Positions 1 through 9,816 of a DNA stretch of 64,000 bases are shown here, one piece after another (within the stretch, counting starts at the first letter, position 1; every line of letters starts with the position of its first letter). The notes below the pieces were generated by a model that did no database searches, was not told the origin of the DNA, and saw nothing but the letters and a program-made list of their open reading frames with translations. Source of the DNA: JBGSOV01 sp964558715 (lineage in GTDB: Bacteria > Patescibacteriota > Gracilibacteria > CAIRYL01 > GCA-016699755); the NCBI GenBank assembly GCA_964558715.1, contig CAZLFD010000002.1:21098-85097 (forward strand). Reading direction: 5' to 3'. The position numbers and the translations under genes were made by a program.

Positions 1-2658
1 CCACAACCGGATATATTTTTGGAGACCTGCAAATTACTCGAGGTGTATTCTGAAGATGCCGTACTGTTTGAAGATGCGTTCGCTGGTGTAGACGCGGGGA
101 AACGCGGCGATTTTGGCTTGGTCGTCGGCGTCAGCCACGGGTACGATGCTGAGGGGCTGCGCGCTTTTGGGGCAGATACGATCATTTCTGACCTGGGCGA
201 ACTTTCTGTGGCAGATATTATTGAGTGGTTTGAAAAGGGCATCGAAGCCGATAGTTGGAAGTTAGAATATCATGGATTCGACCCACAGGCTGAAAAACTG
301 CGTGAAGTGCTGACGACGGTAGGAAATGGCTATTTTGGGACGCGCGGCGCCTTTGAGTGCGAGGCGGCATCAGAGCATCATTACCCGGGCACCTACATGA
401 CGGGTGTCTACAACAAATTACCGACAGAGCTTCATGGCATGACGATTTTTAATAACGATTTAGTCAATTGCCCAAACTGGTTATCCATCGAATTTAAGAT
501 CGGCCATGGAGAATACAAAAGCCCGCTTACCATGGAAGTCATCAGTTATACGCACAGCATCGATGTAAAACAGGCAATCATGGAGCGGCATATCGTCTGT
601 CGCGATGAATGCGGGCGGATGATCAAGATCATCGCATACCGCTTTGCCAGTATGGACGATCCGCACATTGCCGCCATCCGCTTTGAGCTAACACCACTCA
701 ATTTTTCAGAGGCGGTGACCCTGCGGAGCAGTTTAGATGGCACAGTGATCAATGCGGGCGTCGACCGCTACAAAGCCCTAAGTTCACAACATTTAGAGCC
801 AGTTACCACCGCACAGACGGAGGATGGCATTTCGCTTACCGTCAAGACGACCTGCTCTGATATCACTATTTCGCAGGCAGCGCGCCACACACTTACAGCG
901 AATGGAGCACGGGTCACGGCCGAACGCAGCGTGAATGAAACCCGAGGGCTCATCAGTGAAGAGCTTACTTTTGCCGCAAACGAGGGCGAGCAATATGTGC
1001 TCGAGAAAATCGTCGCCATGGCGAGCTCGCTCGACAACTCGGTAGGCGACCCATGCGGCGATTCGTGCGAACGCCTCACCAGTACAGCGGATTTTGCGAG
1101 CCTACTCCAAAAACACAGCAAGGCCTGGCAACGCCTGTGGCAACAGGCGGATATCAAAGTCGAGCGTGACCGCTTTGCGCAAAAGGCTCTGCGCCTGCAT
1201 ATTTATCATCTGCTCGTAACCGCCTCGGAACACAATAAGAATTTGGATGCCGGCATGCCGGCACGTGGTTTGCATGGCGAAGCGTACCGCGGCCATATTT
1301 TTTGGGATGAACTGTATGTGTTCCCCTTTTACAACATGTACTTTCCGGATATCACCAAAGCTTTACTCATGTATCGCTATAATCGGCTCGATGCGGCCCG
1401 CGGCTACGCCAAAGAACACGGCTACGCCGGTGCGATGTATCCGTGGCAAACGGCGGATGACGGCAACGAAGAAACGCAGGTCATCCATTACAATCCCTTG
1501 TCAGATAAATGGGATCCTGATCTGAGTAGTCGTCAGCGCCATGTTTCGATCGCCATTTTTTACAATGTCTGGACGTATGTAAACCACACACGCGACGAAA
1601 AATTTATGGAGGAATACGGTGCCGAGATGCTGTTTGAAATCGCTCGCTTTTGGGCAAGCATCTCGACTTGCACCGAAGATGACCGCTATCACATTCGCGG
1701 TGTAATGGGGCCAGATGAATACCATGAAAAAATGTCCGACTCAGAAGAGCCGGGAGTAACGGATAATGCCTACACCAACATCATGGTCGTGTGGCTCCTT
1801 GAAAAAGTGCTCGAGATTGCGGAAAAATTGCCGCAGGCAGTGCGCGAAAAACTGTTCACCAAAATCGGGTTTAACGAGCAAGAACTAGAAAACTGGCAAG
1901 ACATCACCGAAAAGATGAATGTCTTACTTACCAAAGACAACGTGCTCGAACAGTTTCAGGGCTATATGAGCTTGCCGGAATTAGATTGGAAAAAGTACCG
2001 CAAAAAGTACCCAAATATTCAACGGCTGGATCGGATCTTGAAGAGTGAAAACGATTCGCCCGATCACTACAAAGTCGCCAAACAGGCAGATGTGTTGATG
2101 CTTTACTATTTGCTCGCGCCGCAAAAAGTAGTGGATATTTTGACCGACCTCAATTACCAGGTGCCAGATGCCGAAGAGTTGCTACGGCGGAATTTTGACT
2201 ACTACATCGGCCGTACTAGCCATGGGTCTACGCTCAGTAAAATCGTGCATGCTACTATTGCGCACAATCTCACAACTGATGGAGAATCGTGGCATTGGTT
2301 TATGGATGCGCTGCGGAGTGATATCGAAGACACCCAGGGCGGTACCACGCTTGAGGGGATTCATACCGGCGTCATGGCGGGAACAGTCGAAATCGCCATC
2401 CGCAATTTTGCCGGTGTCGCCTTTGAGCACGACCGTCTTGCCGTCAGTCCGAATCTGCCGCACCATTGGCGCAGCATGTCGTTTTGTGTCTGGCATCATG
2501 ATATCCGTTACCAGCTAGTGATTGATGAAACAGCGATTACCGTTACCGCCACCCGCAAGAAGAAAAATGATATCAAAGCGATTCCCATCGAAATAGAAGG
2601 CGTGGTGAAAAGCTTACGGCTCGATACCGAAACGATTTTTAAACGCAAGAAAACGTAA
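1..2658 (+). CDS. HAD beta-phosphoglucomutase / GH65 disaccharide phosphorylase fusion (5' partial)
   Basis: Bifunctional enzyme. The GH65 part would split an alpha-linked disaccharide such as trehalose, maltose or kojibiose with phosphate, giving beta-glucose 1-phosphate, which the fused HAD mutase turns into glucose 6-phosphate. The frame is open from base 1, and the first codons (PQPDIF) continue HAD motif III, followed by FEDAFAGVDA (motif IV). The start and the HAD nucleophile therefore lie upstream of the window, and the TTG at position 19 is not the real start. GH65 evidence is GPDEYHE, with the general-acid Glu at bases 1717-1719, and TTLEGIHTG near the C-terminus, a phosphate-binding loop of the family. 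The disaccharide cannot be told from sequence. The GH37 trehalase at 50301 and the pentose-phosphate genes downstream make trehalose plausible. Cytoplasmic; no membrane segments seen. Confidence 0.88.
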   Translation, partial: PQPDIFLETCKLLEVYSEDAVLFEDAFAGVDAGKRGDFGLVVGVSHGYDAEGLRAFGADTIISDLGELSVADIIEWFEKGIEADSWKLEYHGFDPQAEKLREVLTTVGNGYFGTRGAFECEAASEHHYPGTYMTGVYNKLPTELHGMTIFNNDLVNCPNWLSIEFKIGHGEYKSPLTMEVISYTHSIDVKQAIMERHIVCRDECGRMIKIIAYRFASMDDPHIAAIRFELTPLNFSEAVTLRSSLDGTVINAGVDRYKALSSQHLEPVTTAQTEDGISLTVKTTCSDITISQAARHTLTANGARVTAERSVNETRGLISEELTFAANEGEQYVLEKIVAMASSLDNSVGDPCGDSCERLTSTADFASLLQKHSKAWQRLWQQADIKVERDRFAQKALRLHIYHLLVTASEHNKNLDAGMPARGLHGEAYRGHIFWDELYVFPFYNMYFPDITKALLMYRYNRLDAARGYAKEHGYAGAMYPWQTADDGNEETQVIHYNPLSDKWDPDLSSRQRHVSIAIFYNVWTYVNHTRDEKFMEEYGAEMLFEIARFWASISTCTEDDRYHIRGVMGPDEYHEKMSDSEEPGVTDNAYTNIMVVWLLEKVLEIAEKLPQAVREKLFTKIGFNEQELENWQDITEKMNVLLTKDNVLEQFQGYMSLPELDWKKYRKKYPNIQRLDRILKSENDSPDHYKVAKQADVLMLYYLLAPQKVVDILTDLNYQVPDAEELLRRNFDYYIGRTSHGSTLSKIVHATIAHNLTTDGESWHWFMDALRSDIEDTQGGTTLEGIHTGVMAGTVEIAIRNFAGVAFEHDRLAVSPNLPHHWRSMSFCVWHHDIRYQLVIDETAITVTATRKKKNDIKAIPIEIEGVVKSLRLDTETIFKRKKT

Positions 2659-2737
2659 TCGTGTGCACAACACCCTTCCTTCTCTTGAAATCAGAAGAGG
2701 TGCAAGAGCCATTCCGACAAAACTCAGACGCGCAGAG

Positions 2738-2785
2738 GGTAATTTCTCTCCCTCGAGACAGGGGGAGTTGGAAAGGATTGATTTT
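2738..2785 (-). repeat. Palindromic intergenic repeat, family A copy 1
   Basis: Copy of the family best seen at 61562-61582. Stem CTCCC/GGGAG spans 2748-2767. The flank (agttggaaaggattgatttt) matches that of the copy at 13925 in the same orientation. It lies in the 293-base gap between two convergent genes, where a hairpin could act as a bidirectional terminator. No gene was seen in the gap. Confidence 0.6.
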
Positions 2786-2904
2786 CTCTCGCTTATTTAA
2801 GCCTCTGTTCGGTCTCGCTTTGTCAGAGAAATCATATATTGCCTCACAATCTAAGTGGTAAACAGAACGACAGATCAGGAGACATGACTCAGTGAGTTCG
2901 ACCA

Positions 2905-2940
2905 CACCCACCTTCCCTTAACTCAGGGGAGAAAAATCAC
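2905..2940 (+). repeat. Palindromic intergenic repeat, family A copy 2
   Basis: Short degenerate copy with weak stem TCCC/GGGA at 2914-2930 and the family-typical tail ggggagaa. It lies directly after the 3' end of the minus-strand protease gene. Confidence 0.45.
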
Positions 2941-2951
2941 AAGACGCAGAA

Positions 2952-5900
2952 TCAGTATTCTCCCAAGAGTTGCAACATCAAGTAGGTGATCTTCGAGAAT
3001 TCGGCGCGAGTTACGGGATTATTCGGCGCAAAAGTACCGTCTTCAAAACCACTGACAATGTTGTTGTTGTTCGCCCACATCACGTGCTTAAAATACCAAG
3101 CGTTTTTTTCGACATCATCATATTTACTATCGCCAAAACTTATTTTGCTGAGATCGATGCCTGCCGCCAGAGCGATGATCTTCAGTGCTTCTGCACGTGA
3201 GACTTGATTATCGGGCTTAAACGATCCGTCTTCAAAACCACTTACAATACCGGTTTCTTTGGCTACCTGCAAATACCGTGCGTACCAGGCGATAAGTTCG
3301 ACATCGGTGTATGGCAGCTCATCGATTGTCTCGGGAATTTCATAATCAAACGCCTCGAGAGCAATCTTAACCGCCTCGGCACGCGTCAGCGGATTGTCTG
3401 GGCCAAAAGTGCCATCGCCGTATCCACCGATGACCTCTTTGGCAACCAGCGCCAGAACGAATCCTTTACTCCAGTGTTCGCCGATGTCCGAGAAAATATC
3501 AGCATCTTCATCACTGAAAAGATTACCAGCAGGGCCCCCGATAGGGGCAGAATCACCCGACTGGGCTCGTACCGCCGGTATATCGGTTCGTGGTACCAAC
3601 TCGGTGCGCTGTTTGCGTTCAGAATTTTTATCGACAGTGACGGTATAAACGAAATTACGTGGGCACTTTTCTTTGATGTAGCCAGACAAAGTGATAGTAC
3701 TTTTTCCATCGACCATGGCATCTGGCGGCACCTTTGCCGATACCTTCCACAAACCATCTACGAGTTCGGCTTTGTGCGCGATTTTTTTATCGTTCAGAAT
3801 TATCGCCAGAGATTCTTCTAAGGCGTTCTCAGAAGCGGTAAAGCTAATCTGCGTGAGGCTTGGCACCGTCACACTTTTTGCGGGAATGATCTCATTAAAA
3901 ACCGGTTTTTCACATGCAGTGGTGCTACCTCCGCCACCGCCGCCACCGCCACCACCACTGTTTCCTCCGCCGCTTGAAGGTATCGAAGTAGGTGTGGGCG
4001 AAGGACTTGGTGATGGAGAAGGAGTCGTGCTTAACGGAGTAATCGTGGTAGTAAGCCACTTGCTTTCTGTTTCCGCATTCTCTCCGACTGCATCGCTACT
4101 ACAGCGGATATAATACGCAAATGTCGTTTCAGTCGTGACTGCACCAATAATCGTGACTATGGCGCTGTGCACTTTCTTCGTTTCATCTGTTGCTTCAAAC
4201 ATATGCTCCATGTCCGAAAACTCAATCTTCTTATTTCTTTCATCAAAGCGGCAAAAGGCGGCTTCTGCAGTTTCAAAACTCATCGCAATCTGTGTAACAC
4301 CATTATCGGTACTCCCGGCAATATTACCGTTGATCGGTGCGGGAGGGGTAGGCGTGGGGGTGGCTGTGGCAGATGGACTTGGCGTCGCCGAAGGGCTGGT
4401 TGATGGCGCTGTTGTCGGGCTCGCAGATGGTGACGGTGAAACAGATGGTGATACCGTTGGGCTAATGCTCGGGCTGACTGACGGAGACGGACTTAAGGTT
4501 GGAGTAGGTGTGGCCGTCGGTGAAACAGATGGTGATACCGTTGGGCTAATGCTCGGGCTTGGGCTTGGTGAGACAGATGGTGACGGAGTCGGTGTGGGGG
4601 TTTCGCCAGAAGTGTCGACCGTAAAATCTGGAATCGCTAGTGAATCACTGGTATTCGTAAGAGCATCGGTAACGGTCAGACTACAGTCGGAATAGGTGTT
4701 ATCGGCAAGTTCATCGAATTCGATTATTGTTTCGCCGTCGATCGCGGTTGTGGTTGCAGAAGAACAACTGCCGGTGTAAGCAATCGTACCAGCTTCGGTA
4801 GAAGTGATCTTCATGCTGGGAGTGTTGTCATTTGTTGTTTCCGGAATCTGCTCAACTATTTCGATTTTTGGTGGAAACAATGCTGCGTAGGCATCGGCGA
4901 GGCCGTATCCGTAATAATCATCTTTCCCCACATCACCAAGGTCAGTCGTACTTTTTTGTAAGATTTCGCGCACCTGTGCGGGAGTACGGTTTGAATCTTG
5001 TTGCAACAAGAGGGCAATCAAGCCCGAAACATGTGGCGCAGCCATGGAAGTGCCGCCGATCGATTTGTAGCCGGCATCTGTATGCGTACTGATAATGCCG
5101 AAACGCGACTGAGAGTCATTGCAATCCCAGCTTTTGGCACCCGGTGCCATCAGTTCCAGATACGAACCGATATTTGAAAAACACACACGAGCATCGTTTA
5201 TATCGCTGGCACCAACGGCAATCACTTCTGTGTACGAACTCGGATAATTGCGAGTCGATACTCCTGATGCTCCGGAATTTCCCGCTGAAGAGACAAGGAT
5301 GACACCCGCTTCATACGCCGCCTTGAGCGCTTGGTATACAATGTCACCCTGCTCTGGGTCAATAAGATTGGCCTCATTGGCAGTTCCGAAACTCATCGAA
5401 ATCACATCGGCACCGTTATCAACGGCATACTGTATGCCTTGGGTAACTGCAAAAATATCGCCGCTGGCACCGTTACCGCTGGGGTTATCGTCGAGCACCT
5501 TAACTGGCATGATGCGCACATCCGGGGCTACGCCGATAATATCGGTCAGCACCCCGTCGATTGTAATATCGATACCCTGCTCTGCCCCAACAATACCAGC
5601 AACATGCGTGCCATGGCCATCCCCATCATCCGGATCGTTGTCTTCGGTGGGAGTATTGATGTTCGGGCCGATAAAATCCCAGCCACGCCAATCATCTGGA
5701 AAACCATTATTATCATCATCAATACCGTTAAACCGTTTATCATTACCGTTATCATCCAGTCCGATTTCTCCGGGGTTGACCCACACGTTATCAACTAATT
5801 CCGGATGGTCGAGATCGACACCACTATCGAGCACGGCAACCACAATGCCACTGCCAGTGTAGCTATCCCAAACAGGGAGTGCATTCAGGCCAGAAGAATA

Positions 5901-6296
5901 TCCGCCTTCTTCACCTACGTTCCATTCGTATCCGTGCGCGTAAAAGTAATAGTTTGGCTGCGCAAACTCAACATTTGGATCTTTTTTCGCTTCGGCCAAC
6001 AGCTCTGCTGTAGATTTCGTATCCGCCTGCAAAATCACAGTATCTGCGGATAACTGTCTTTTGACTTTCATCTCGATTCCCACAGCACTTTTTATGGCCA
6101 TCGAGCTTACACTTCCGCGTGTTCGGCGCGATACATCACCGTCTTTGTATCGAACGATAAGCTCTCCTTCGGCATAAGGTGGCCTTTCGAGTTCGTGGAT
6201 ATTTGCAGCTGCCGCTTTATCGCGTGAAAAAGCGGCGAAAGTCGCAGATGGAATAGCGATAACGAGAGAGAGGAGGAGGGCGATGCCTGTACGCAT
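2952..6296 (-). CDS. Secreted S8 subtilisin-like protease with Pro/Ser/Thr linker and three SLH domains
   Basis: Exported serine protease anchored to the wall or S-layer. The ATG at 6296 is preferred over the in-frame TTG at 6308 because it puts MRT before a clean signal peptide ending near residue 22. Order of parts: signal peptide, I9-like propeptide (about 40-120), S8 domain (about 140-475), small beta region, low-complexity linker of TP/SP pairs, a run of ten Gly, a beta domain, then three SLH repeats in the last 180 residues. The catalytic triad is visible: Asp157 (VLDSG), His228 (GHGTH), Ser417 (GTSMAAP), with Asn340 for the oxyanion hole. An Asp-rich GIDDDNNG loop suggests calcium binding. 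1114 aa. SLH repeats normally bind pyruvylated wall polymer; I did not see a pyruvyl transferase in the window. Confidence 0.9.
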   Translation of the reverse strand: MRTGIALLLSLVIAIPSATFAAFSRDKAAAANIHELERPPYAEGELIVRYKDGDVSRRTRGSVSSMAIKSAVGIEMKVKRQLSADTVILQADTKSTAELLAEAKKDPNVEFAQPNYYFYAHGYEWNVGEEGGYSSGLNALPVWDSYTGSGIVVAVLDSGVDLDHPELVDNVWVNPGEIGLDDNGNDKRFNGIDDDNNGFPDDWRGWDFIGPNINTPTEDNDPDDGDGHGTHVAGIVGAEQGIDITIDGVLTDIIGVAPDVRIMPVKVLDDNPSGNGASGDIFAVTQGIQYAVDNGADVISMSFGTANEANLIDPEQGDIVYQALKAAYEAGVILVSSAGNSGASGVSTRNYPSSYTEVIAVGASDINDARVCFSNIGSYLELMAPGAKSWDCNDSQSRFGIISTHTDAGYKSIGGTSMAAPHVSGLIALLLQQDSNRTPAQVREILQKSTTDLGDVGKDDYYGYGLADAYAALFPPKIEIVEQIPETTNDNTPSMKITSTEAGTIAYTGSCSSATTTAIDGETIIEFDELADNTYSDCSLTVTDALTNTSDSLAIPDFTVDTSGETPTPTPSPSVSPSPSPSISPTVSPSVSPTATPTPTLSPSPSVSPSISPTVSPSVSPSPSASPTTAPSTSPSATPSPSATATPTPTPPAPINGNIAGSTDNGVTQIAMSFETAEAAFCRFDERNKKIEFSDMEHMFEATDETKKVHSAIVTIIGAVTTETTFAYYIRCSSDAVGENAETESKWLTTTITPLSTTPSPSPSPSPTPTSIPSSGGGNSGGGGGGGGGGSTTACEKPVFNEIIPAKSVTVPSLTQISFTASENALEESLAIILNDKKIAHKAELVDGLWKVSAKVPPDAMVDGKSTITLSGYIKEKCPRNFVYTVTVDKNSERKQRTELVPRTDIPAVRAQSGDSAPIGGPAGNLFSDEDADIFSDIGEHWSKGFVLALVAKEVIGGYGDGTFGPDNPLTRAEAVKIALEAFDYEIPETIDELPYTDVELIAWYARYLQVAKETGIVSGFEDGSFKPDNQVSRAEALKIIALAAGIDLSKISFGDSKYDDVEKNAWYFKHVMWANNNNIVSGFEDGTFAPNNPVTRAEFSKITYLMLQLLGEY
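4340..4605 (-). repeat. Low-complexity TP/SP linker repeat with an 84-nt duplication
   Basis: This stretch of the protease gene encodes alternating Ser/Pro and Thr/Pro. Bases 4434-4475 and 4518-4559 are identical over 42 nt at an offset of exactly 84 nt (28 codons), which points to a recent in-frame duplication. A separate glycine run is encoded at about 3926-3965. Confidence 0.8.
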
Positions 6297-6359
6297 AAGA
6301 TGTGTCAAAATAATATTTTAAACGCATTGTATAAGAACTTTGTAATTATGGAAGAGTTT

Positions 6360-6386
6360 TTTACAATTTTATAATAATTTTGTAAA
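6360..6386. promoter_or_regulatory. Inverted repeat around TATAAT between divergent genes
   Basis: TTTACAA (6360-6366) and TTGTAAA (6380-6386) form a 7-bp inverted repeat with TATAAT at 6370-6375 between the arms. It lies in the 174-base AT-rich gap between the divergent protease and mltG genes and could be an operator over a shared promoter region. No good -35 box pairs with it on either strand. Confidence 0.3.
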
Positions 6387-6470
6387 GACATAATTCTTTG
6401 CCATGTAAAGCAAAGATGTAAAGATATTTTCTGGTTCGCATTTTTTACGGAATTTTGGCAAATTCCAGTC

Positions 6471-7496
6471 ATGGACTTCCACACCAAAAAAATCGGCAAA
6501 AAGCCTTCGCGCAAGCGGATATACCTGATTGCCATTTTGGCGATTGCCCTTGTCGCTTTCACTTCCGTTGAAATCGGCTATCAGTATCTCATCAGTACGC
6601 CGGCCTCCGAACAAGAAGAGACTGTACCATTTGTGATTAAAACCAACGAGACGCCAAAGCAGATTGCAGAGCGGCTCTATGCCGAAAAACTTATCCCATC
6701 GCGCTGGGCGTTTTTGCGCTTTTCCGATAAGCAAGGCTATGACGTGCGCTTTCAGGCGGGCAGGTTCTATTTACCGAACAATGTGTCGATTAAGACTCTG
6801 GCGGAGTATTTGACCAATGCCCGCCCCGAAGAAATCACCGTAACAATCGTTGAAGGTAGTACAAACGCCGACATTGATGAAAAGTTAGCAAGCTTACGCC
6901 TGACTGAACCAGGAGCATTTTTAGAATGTGTTGCGGCGTGCGATTTTAGCGAGTTCCCATTTTTACCGGGTGAAGTAGAACAACGCGAAGGGTTCTTTTT
7001 TCCGGATAGTTATTACGTAAACCCCGATACGTTTGATGTGCAAGAGTTTGCCAAACGCCTGCTCAGCACGTTTGATCAAAAGACAAAATCGATTTTTGGC
7101 GATTCAGAACGCAATGGTTGGGATATTCTAAAAATGGCTTCGATCGTCGAAAAAGAATCGCGTAAACCGGTAGAACGCCCGATCGTAGCGGGAATCTTGT
7201 GGAATAGGTTTGATGCGAACCAGCTTATCGGCGCCGATGCCACCACGCGCTACGCCGTACAAAAAGATACCGAGGCTCTTACAATTGCAGACCTGCAAGA
7301 TAAGAATCCGTGGAATACGCGAGCTGTCGTCGGCCTGCCGCCAGGGGCGATCTGCAACCCCGGACTAGACGCGATTCAGGCAGCGGCAAAGCCCGCAGAT
7401 ACAGACTATTGGTATTATCTGCACGATGCGAATGGCGAAATTCACTACGCGACGACAAATGAAGAACATAACACGAATAAAGCGCGACATTTGTAG
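6471..7496 (+). CDS. mltG: Endolytic murein transglycosylase MltG
   Basis: Membrane-anchored lytic transglycosylase that cleaves nascent peptidoglycan and sets glycan length. N-terminal basic stretch, then one membrane segment (about 18-38), a LysM-like region, and the YceG catalytic domain. The catalytic Glu is about residue 227 in ASIVEKES, followed by the conserved LWNRF and DATTRYA segments and NTRAVVGLPPGAICNPG. Length (341 aa) is normal. Starts at ATG with no Shine-Dalgarno sequence. Divergent from the protease gene. It shows that the cell makes a peptidoglycan wall. Confidence 0.93.
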   Translation: MDFHTKKIGKKPSRKRIYLIAILAIALVAFTSVEIGYQYLISTPASEQEETVPFVIKTNETPKQIAERLYAEKLIPSRWAFLRFSDKQGYDVRFQAGRFYLPNNVSIKTLAEYLTNARPEEITVTIVEGSTNADIDEKLASLRLTEPGAFLECVAACDFSEFPFLPGEVEQREGFFFPDSYYVNPDTFDVQEFAKRLLSTFDQKTKSIFGDSERNGWDILKMASIVEKESRKPVERPIVAGILWNRFDANQLIGADATTRYAVQKDTEALTIADLQDKNPWNTRAVVGLPPGAICNPGLDAIQAAAKPADTDYWYYLHDANGEIHYATTNEEHNTNKARHL

Positions 7497-7632
7497 AGTC
7501 TTCCGGTTTCTTCTTACTGCTGCGTCTTACCGAGTGGCGCTCTTTCACATTCGGCTCTAGAATTTTTCGCGTGTACTGATTTGACAAGACGAAACCGAAC
7601 AAGGAAGTCGAGCCTGATGATTACGGAGTCGA

Positions 7633-8283
7633 TTAGATATTCGCAAACAGAATCTGCACATGCGGATGCTGCTTGAGCATATTCGCCGGAAATTCATCGA
7701 CTGATTTGTTGCCCGATTCTAGTTCCTTAAGAATTGGGAGTTTAGCATTTCCTTTCAGCAACACGATAATTTTTTCGGCGGAAAGTAGTGCAGCCGGTGT
7801 CATTGAAAGGCGCTCACGAATAGCGAATTCTTCGGTTTCTGTCGCCACTGCCAATTTCTCTGCTTCGTGCAACGCGGGCGAATGCGGAAACAGCGATGCA
7901 AAATGCCCATCTGGCCCGATGCCAAGCACGACCACATCGAATGGTTTTTTGCGCTGCCCGAGCAGCTGATCGTACATTTTGGCAGCTTCGTGATGCGTAT
8001 CGAGATCGGTATCCCACAGGTGAAAGTGTGCGGGAACTTGGAGTGTATCGCGGACGAGTTTGGCATTCGCCTCAGGATGAACAGGAGGAACAAAGCGCTC
8101 ATCCGCCAAATAGACCTCAGTCTTGCTCCAATCGCGGTCCCACTCAGCCAAAGCCCGATAGACCGCAGCCGGCGTACTGCCGCCAGAAAGCACGAGCGAA
8201 AAATCTTTTTTTGCATCGAGCAGAATTTCATAAACAGCAGCATCTACCCATTCTGCTTCCGAAAAGAACACGCGGTTTTTCAT
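7633..8283 (-). CDS. pgl: 6-phosphogluconolactonase (DevB type)
   Basis: Hydrolyses 6-phosphogluconolactone to 6-phosphogluconate, second step of the oxidative pentose-phosphate pathway. Family motifs: SLVLSGGSTP near the N-terminus, VYLADERFVPP, and GIGPDGHFASLFPHSP. 216 aa, a normal but compact length. The start overlaps the zwf stop by 4 nt (ATGA), so it is probably translationally coupled to zwf. Cytoplasmic. Confidence 0.93.
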   Translation of the reverse strand: MKNRVFFSEAEWVDAAVYEILLDAKKDFSLVLSGGSTPAAVYRALAEWDRDWSKTEVYLADERFVPPVHPEANAKLVRDTLQVPAHFHLWDTDLDTHHEAAKMYDQLLGQRKKPFDVVVLGIGPDGHFASLFPHSPALHEAEKLAVATETEEFAIRERLSMTPAALLSAEKIIVLLKGNAKLPILKELESGNKSVDEFPANMLKQHPHVQILFANI

Positions 8284-9728
8284 GATTCGAGTTCAAACCA
8301 ATATTCATCTTTTTGACGGAAGATGTTCTTGATCTCTTCTGGGGCAACGATGCCCGGCTCGTATTCTTTGACTGCAATCTGCTTCTCTCCAATAAAACGG
8401 AGAATCTTGTCGGTAATGCGCCATTCAGCGATGATTTCAGGAAAGCTGAGAAAATTAAGTTTTTCGTTTTTCAACACATCAAGCAGCAAAGCCGCGTGTT
8501 CGGGTAGGCAATCTTCACCGCGGCAGGCAATTGATTCGCTCGAGGCGATTTCGTGGTACTCGGAAGATTGCCCGTACTGATTGAGTAGTTTTACGTGGAT
8601 CATTTCATCCGGCTGCAACTCGAAGATCAGGCGATTCGGGGTGATATTACTCTTTTGATATGGTAGCCGCTTAAATTCCACCACGACCATTGTCGTCTTT
8701 TTACTCATCCGTTTTCCGGTACGGATAAAAATGGGCACGCCGTACCAGGCTTCCCGGTCGATCTTCAGCTTGGCAGCAAAATAGGTTTCGGTATCAGAAT
8801 GGGGTGAAATACCTTTGATCTCTTTATAGCCTTTGTATTGGCCCAGGTAGATGTTTTCTGCGCGCGGCGAAAAATCGAGAGCGGAGAGGATGGATTGTTT
8901 CTCGCGATGAAAACTATACGCATCGGCAGTGATTGGAATCGACATTGTCATCATGGCGAGAATCTGCGTGAGGTGCGATTGGAACATGTCTTTAATAATG
9001 CCGGCAGAATCAAAGTAGCCAGTGCGCTCTTCCACCCCGATAGTCTCATGCGCAGAAATCTGGATGCTGGCGATATCGCGCCCATTCAGCAGCAAGTTGA
9101 GAATGGCGTTGTTATGGCGCAAGGCAAGAATGCTTTGCACGGAATTTTTTCCAAGATAATGGTCGAGCAGAAAAACCTGATCTTCGTGAAAAAAACGGGA
9201 CAAGAAGTGGAACAACTCGGTGGCAGATGCTTCGTCTTCGCCAAACGGCTTTTCGAGCACAATACGGATATCATCACTAGCGGAAGCACGTGCCAAAGCG
9301 AGGTTGTGGATAATCGGGTGAAAGACCCCGGGCGGCACCGAAAAATAGGTGATATGCGTTTCGGGCAATTGAATGCCGCGCCGAATAGCAAGCCCACGCA
9401 AAAACCCAAAAAACCGTTCGTAATCGTACAAATCGTCGTATTTACCAGAAAAGTAATACACGTGGTCGAGCAGTGTGTCGACTGTTTCCTGGCAGTATTT
9501 GAATGCCATGTTTTCTTTATCACAAGCGATTTGTACACTCTCACAAAACTCTTTGCGAAATTCTTCTTCGGTCTTTTCACTGCGCGCAAAACCAACGATA
9601 AAAAACTCTTCTGGCAGGCGCTTTTGCACTGCAAGGGTGAACAAGGCAGGAAATATCTTCAGCTTGGCTAAATCGCCAGAAGCGCCGAAAATAGTGAGGA
9701 TAAACGGGTTGTCGATTTTTTCGAACAT
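8280..9728 (-). CDS. zwf: Glucose-6-phosphate 1-dehydrogenase
   Basis: Oxidises glucose 6-phosphate to the lactone with reduction of NADP. The Rossmann motif GASGDLAK is at residues 15-22, and the substrate/catalytic signature DHYLGK lies near residue 195. The C-terminal region contains FIRTGKRM. 482 aa, normal for bacteria. First gene of a two-gene unit with pgl (4-nt overlap). The upstream 88 bases are AT-rich and shared with the divergent gene at 9817. Confidence 0.95.
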   Translation of the reverse strand: MFEKIDNPFILTIFGASGDLAKLKIFPALFTLAVQKRLPEEFFIVGFARSEKTEEEFRKEFCESVQIACDKENMAFKYCQETVDTLLDHVYYFSGKYDDLYDYERFFGFLRGLAIRRGIQLPETHITYFSVPPGVFHPIIHNLALARASASDDIRIVLEKPFGEDEASATELFHFLSRFFHEDQVFLLDHYLGKNSVQSILALRHNNAILNLLLNGRDIASIQISAHETIGVEERTGYFDSAGIIKDMFQSHLTQILAMMTMSIPITADAYSFHREKQSILSALDFSPRAENIYLGQYKGYKEIKGISPHSDTETYFAAKLKIDREAWYGVPIFIRTGKRMSKKTTMVVVEFKRLPYQKSNITPNRLIFELQPDEMIHVKLLNQYGQSSEYHEIASSESIACRGEDCLPEHAALLLDVLKNEKLNFLSFPEIIAEWRITDKILRFIGEKQIAVKEYEPGIVAPEEIKNIFRQKDEYWFELES

Positions 9729-9764
9729 GATGAAAGTGTAAAGCAGAAAAAAGGAAGATGGTAG

Positions 9765-9811
9765 TTGACAAATAATTATAATTATTTATTATACAATCAT
9801 TAATCTATATT
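9765..9811 (+). promoter_or_regulatory. AT-rich promoter region of the 9817 gene
   Basis: A perfect TTGACA is at 9765-9770. TATTAT at 9787-9792 (16-nt spacer) is one -10 choice. TATATT at 9806-9811 is another, and it ends only 5 nt before the ATG, so a transcript from it would be nearly leaderless. The two cannot be separated by eye. Confidence 0.45.
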
Positions 9812-9816
9812 AATTT

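Noticed and set aside
2640..2911. Short frames in the gap after the GH65 gene
   Set aside because: They run through family A repeats and have no start context or recognisable product.
4135..4695. Plus-strand open frame opposite the protease linker
   Set aside because: It is the antisense image of a low-complexity Pro/Ser/Thr repeat (Gly/Asp/Val repeats) and has no independent support.
8838..9671. Plus-strand 277-codon frame opposite zwf
   Set aside because: zwf is certain on the other strand and the antisense product matches nothing known to me.
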